Translations under genes and position numbers: made by a program | In this document: in pieces, positions 62,075 through 64,000 of the stretch | How positions within the stretch are numbered: position 1 is the first letter of the stretch | How the letters are laid out: each line of letters opens with the position of its first letter | Notes under the pieces: model-generated | Seen by the model: only the letters and a program-made list of their open reading frames with translations | What the model was told of the DNA's origin: nothing | The model's database searches: none | From: Limnohabitans sp. B9-3 | Lineage (GTDB): Bacteria; Pseudomonadota; Gammaproteobacteria; Burkholderiales; Burkholderiaceae_C | Reading direction: 5' to 3' | Assembly: GCF_002778325.1 (NCBI RefSeq) | Contig: NZ_NESI01000009.1 | Location: forward strand, 1-64,000 | DNA: 64,000 bases

Positions 62075-63205
62075 ATGTTGATCCCCGCCACCATCCTGAC
62101 CGGCTTTTTGGGCTCGGGCAAAACCACCTTGCTCAAGCGCGTGTTGACCGAGGCCCACGGCCAAAAGATTGCCATCATCGAAAACGAGTTTGGCGAAGAA
62201 AACATTGACAACGAGATCTTGGTGTCGGACACCAACGAGCAAATCATTCAGATGAACAACGGCTGCGTGTGCTGCTCGATCCGCGAAGACTTGCGCACCA
62301 CCCTGCAACTGTTGGCAGCGAAAAAGCGCAAAGGCCTGTTGGACTTTGACCGTGTGGTGATCGAGACCACCGGCTTGGCTGACCCCGGCCCGGTGGCGCA
62401 GACTTTCTTCATGGACGACGAGATCGCCGAGAGCTTTTTGCTCGACTCCATCTTGACCTTGGTCGACGCCAAGCACGCCGCGCAGCAATTGAACGACCGC
62501 CAAGAGGCGCGCCGCCAAGTGGGCTTTGCCGATCAAATTTTCATCAGCAAGTCGGACCTGGTCTCGCCCGCTGAGTTGGATGCCTTGCAGCATCGCCTGA
62601 AGCACATGAACCCGCGCGCGCCGCAAAAAGTGGTGCATTTTGGCGAGGTGTCCTTGGCCCAAGTGTTTGACCTGCGTGGCTTCAACCTGAACGCCAAGCT
62701 CGACATTGACCCCGACTTCTTGTCGGACGACGACCACCACCACCACGATGGCGAACATTGCGACCATCCTTCGCACAAGCAGGGTGATTCACATGACCAC
62801 GCCCACGATGACCATGCCCACCACGACCATGAACACGGTGAGCATTGCGACCATCCCTCACACGCACATGAGCACGACCATGGCCCCGGCCACCATCACC
62901 ACCACGATGACGACGTGAAAAGCTTTGTGTTCAAGTCCAAGCGCCAGTTCGATCCGGCCAAGTTGGAAGATTTCTTAGGCGCCATCGTCAACATTTACGG
63001 TCCCAAGATGCTGCGCTACAAAGGCGTGCTCAATATGAAGGGCACCGAGCGCAAAGTGATTTTCCAAGGTGTGCACCAGCTGATGGGCAGCGATTTGGGA
63101 CCTGAATGGGCCGAAGGCGAAGAGCGTGTCAGCAAAATGGTCTTCATTGGCATTGATTTGCCAAAAGACATCTTGGTGCAAGGTCTTGAGCAGTCTTTAG
63201 TTTGA
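62075..63205 (+). CDS. COG0523 GTPase (zinc chaperone type) with a histidine-rich insert
   Basis: 376 aa. Walker A is GFLGSGKTTLL (about residue 10), the metal motif NNGCVCCSIREDLRT has C64, C66 and C67, and ETTGLADPGPVAQTFFMDDE follows. Between about residues 216 and 281 lies a region dominated by His, Asp and Glu (DDHHHHDGEHCDHPSHK and a partial copy HEHGEHCDHPSHAHEHDH). The C-terminal domain (CobW_C) starts near SFVFKSKRQFDPAKLEDFLG. COG0523 proteins deliver zinc or other metals to target enzymes, and the His region suggests metal storage. Confidence 0.9.
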   Translation: MLIPATILTGFLGSGKTTLLKRVLTEAHGQKIAIIENEFGEENIDNEILVSDTNEQIIQMNNGCVCCSIREDLRTTLQLLAAKKRKGLLDFDRVVIETTGLADPGPVAQTFFMDDEIAESFLLDSILTLVDAKHAAQQLNDRQEARRQVGFADQIFISKSDLVSPAELDALQHRLKHMNPRAPQKVVHFGEVSLAQVFDLRGFNLNAKLDIDPDFLSDDDHHHHDGEHCDHPSHKQGDSHDHAHDDHAHHDHEHGEHCDHPSHAHEHDHGPGHHHHHDDDVKSFVFKSKRQFDPAKLEDFLGAIVNIYGPKMLRYKGVLNMKGTERKVIFQGVHQLMGSDLGPEWAEGEERVSKMVFIGIDLPKDILVQGLEQSLV

Positions 63206-63367
63206 TAAATGAAGCGACACTCAAAGTCTTGATAAATGATGCCTGCGTTTGTGGCTACAATCCCGCGCGCCAGACCCAAGCTGTGATGCCGCCGCCTTTT
63301 TGGATGCGTCACAGGGTTAAAACCCTCGCACACACCCGTGCGGTAAAGGCCTGCGAGGAGACACACT

Positions 63368-64000
63368 GTGAACGCTAAAGCCCGAAAACCCGCTTCGAAG
63401 AAGCCTGAAACTGCCAAAAAAGCAGTTAAAAACGGTGCATCGCCCAAAGCGGTTGCGAAAAAAGTAGTGAATAAACCTGTCGCAAAGCCCGCGCCTGCGA
63501 AAGCGGTGAAATCTGTGCCCGCAGCCAAGTCAGCCAAACCCGCTGCAAAACCTGCAGTTGCCGCAAAAAAGGCAGCGCCTGTCAAAGTTGCGGCAAAACC
63601 GGTGGCTAAGAAAGTTGCGGCGAAGGCGGCGCCTGTGGCTAAAAAAGCGGTTGCCAAGCCCGTGGCCAAATCTGCGGCCAAGCCTGTGGCTAAAACGGCG
63701 CCTAAAACGCCGTCAAAAGCAGTTCAAAAAGTCCCTGTTAAATCTGCAGCCAAGGTCGCCGCGAAGCCGGCTGCCAAGCCAGCTGCAAAGGTGGCAGTCA
63801 AAGCTGCAACCAAGCCAGTCGCCAAGCAGATGGTGAAAGCGCCTGTGAAGGCGTCCCCGAAAGCCGCCCCCAAAGTGGTGGCCAAGCCTGCTGCTAAAAA
63901 AGCGGTGAAGGCTCCGGTTGTGAAAGCAGCCAAACCCACAGTTGAGAAAAAGCCGTTGGTGAAAGCTGCAGAGCCTAAAGTGGTGCTGGCCAAGCCAGAG
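63368..64000 (+). CDS. Lys/Ala/Pro-rich protein, probably the N-terminal extension of a DksA/TraR-family factor (partial)
   Basis: At least 211 codons, running off the window, from GTG 63368 with GAGGAG upstream. The visible part is almost only Lys, Ala, Pro and Val in repeats such as AKPAAKKA and KPVAKS, like histone H1 tails. Comamonadaceae DksA homologues often carry such extensions before the coiled coil and zinc finger, and dksA often follows the COG0523 gene. No DksA domain is inside the window, so a free histone-H1-like protein remains possible. TACAAT near 63256 is a possible -10 box. Confidence 0.6.
   Translation, partial: MNAKARKPASKKPETAKKAVKNGASPKAVAKKVVNKPVAKPAPAKAVKSVPAAKSAKPAAKPAVAAKKAAPVKVAAKPVAKKVAAKAAPVAKKAVAKPVAKSAAKPVAKTAPKTPSKAVQKVPVKSAAKVAAKPAAKPAAKVAVKAATKPVAKQMVKAPVKASPKAAPKVVAKPAAKKAVKAPVVKAAKPTVEKKPLVKAAEPKVVLAKPE

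Noticed and set aside
63368-64000. Repeated AKP/KKA units read as a CRISPR or minisatellite array
   Set aside because: The repeats are irregular at DNA level and stay in one reading frame; they are low-complexity coding sequence.
1-64000. tRNA, CRISPR array or classical restriction system
   Set aside because: I looked for cloverleaf, repeat-spacer and restriction/methylase motifs and saw none that could be supported.

Overview
The window looks like a chromosome segment of a betaproteobacterium of the order Burkholderiales, most likely family Comamonadaceae (a Limnohabitans- or Rhodoferax-like freshwater bacterium). This is inferred from five Bug-type periplasmic receptors of the tripartite tricarboxylate transporter family, two Gram-negative porins with the signal MKKTL..AAFGAQAQSS, a gspC–gspGHIJKLMNDEF type II secretion locus, and the order dapF–DUF484–xerC–rRNA methyltransferase–COG0523 GTPase–Lys/Ala-rich (probably DksA) gene. 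The exact genus is a guess.

Layout. 1–916: the end of an IS256-family element abuts a broken large serine recombinase. 935–3441: a tight four-gene run of HipA-like kinase, HTH partner, SET-domain methyltransferase and an unrecognised protein. 3570–5395: a Crp/Fnr regulator, a YkgJ cysteine-cluster protein and a TauE/SafE exporter. 5442–16209: a catabolic island with two 3-hydroxyisobutyrate-dehydrogenase-like enzymes, a beta-keto acid cleavage enzyme, a carboxymuconolactone-decarboxylase-like protein, a two-subunit Rieske dioxygenase, a GlcG/HbpS protein, a crotonase and four Bug receptors. No Tct membrane subunits and no dioxygenase reductase are present. 16273–22267: lipocalin, YggT, UPF0114, DUF2889, queC, an SbmA/YddA-type ABC exporter and a 5'-nucleotidase. 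22320–33257: type II secretion. 33266–38225: three toxin–antitoxin modules (HigBA, RelE/XRE, VapBC) mixed with ilvA, osmC and coq7.

38606–43027: a porin and a complete GltIJKL-type amino-acid ABC transporter. 43028–43447: a non-coding stretch with two inverted copies of a 77-nt hairpin element (conserved 27-nt loop, different stems), the second lying in the leader of pyrC. 43448–51674: pyrC, DUF3025, htpX, a J-domain protein, a fifth TA-like pair, cysK, an FAD protein and two tiny coupled ORFs. 51829–54818: a porin gene frameshifted in its signal peptide, a tyrosine integrase and the RNase P RNA gene. 54818–64000: a NUDIX–metallo-beta-lactamase fusion, an orphan Bug receptor, a CMD-like protein and the housekeeping run dapF to the Lys/Ala-rich gene, which leaves the window.

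The most unusual items are the twin hairpin repeats at 43123–43199 and 43335–43411 with an associated leader ORF at pyrC; the HipA–HTH–SET–unknown operon; the 67-bp inverted repeat shared by the two porin terminators; the frameshifted second porin; and two tandem palindromes in front of osmC. All functional statements rest on reading the sequence and on family knowledge; no database search was run.
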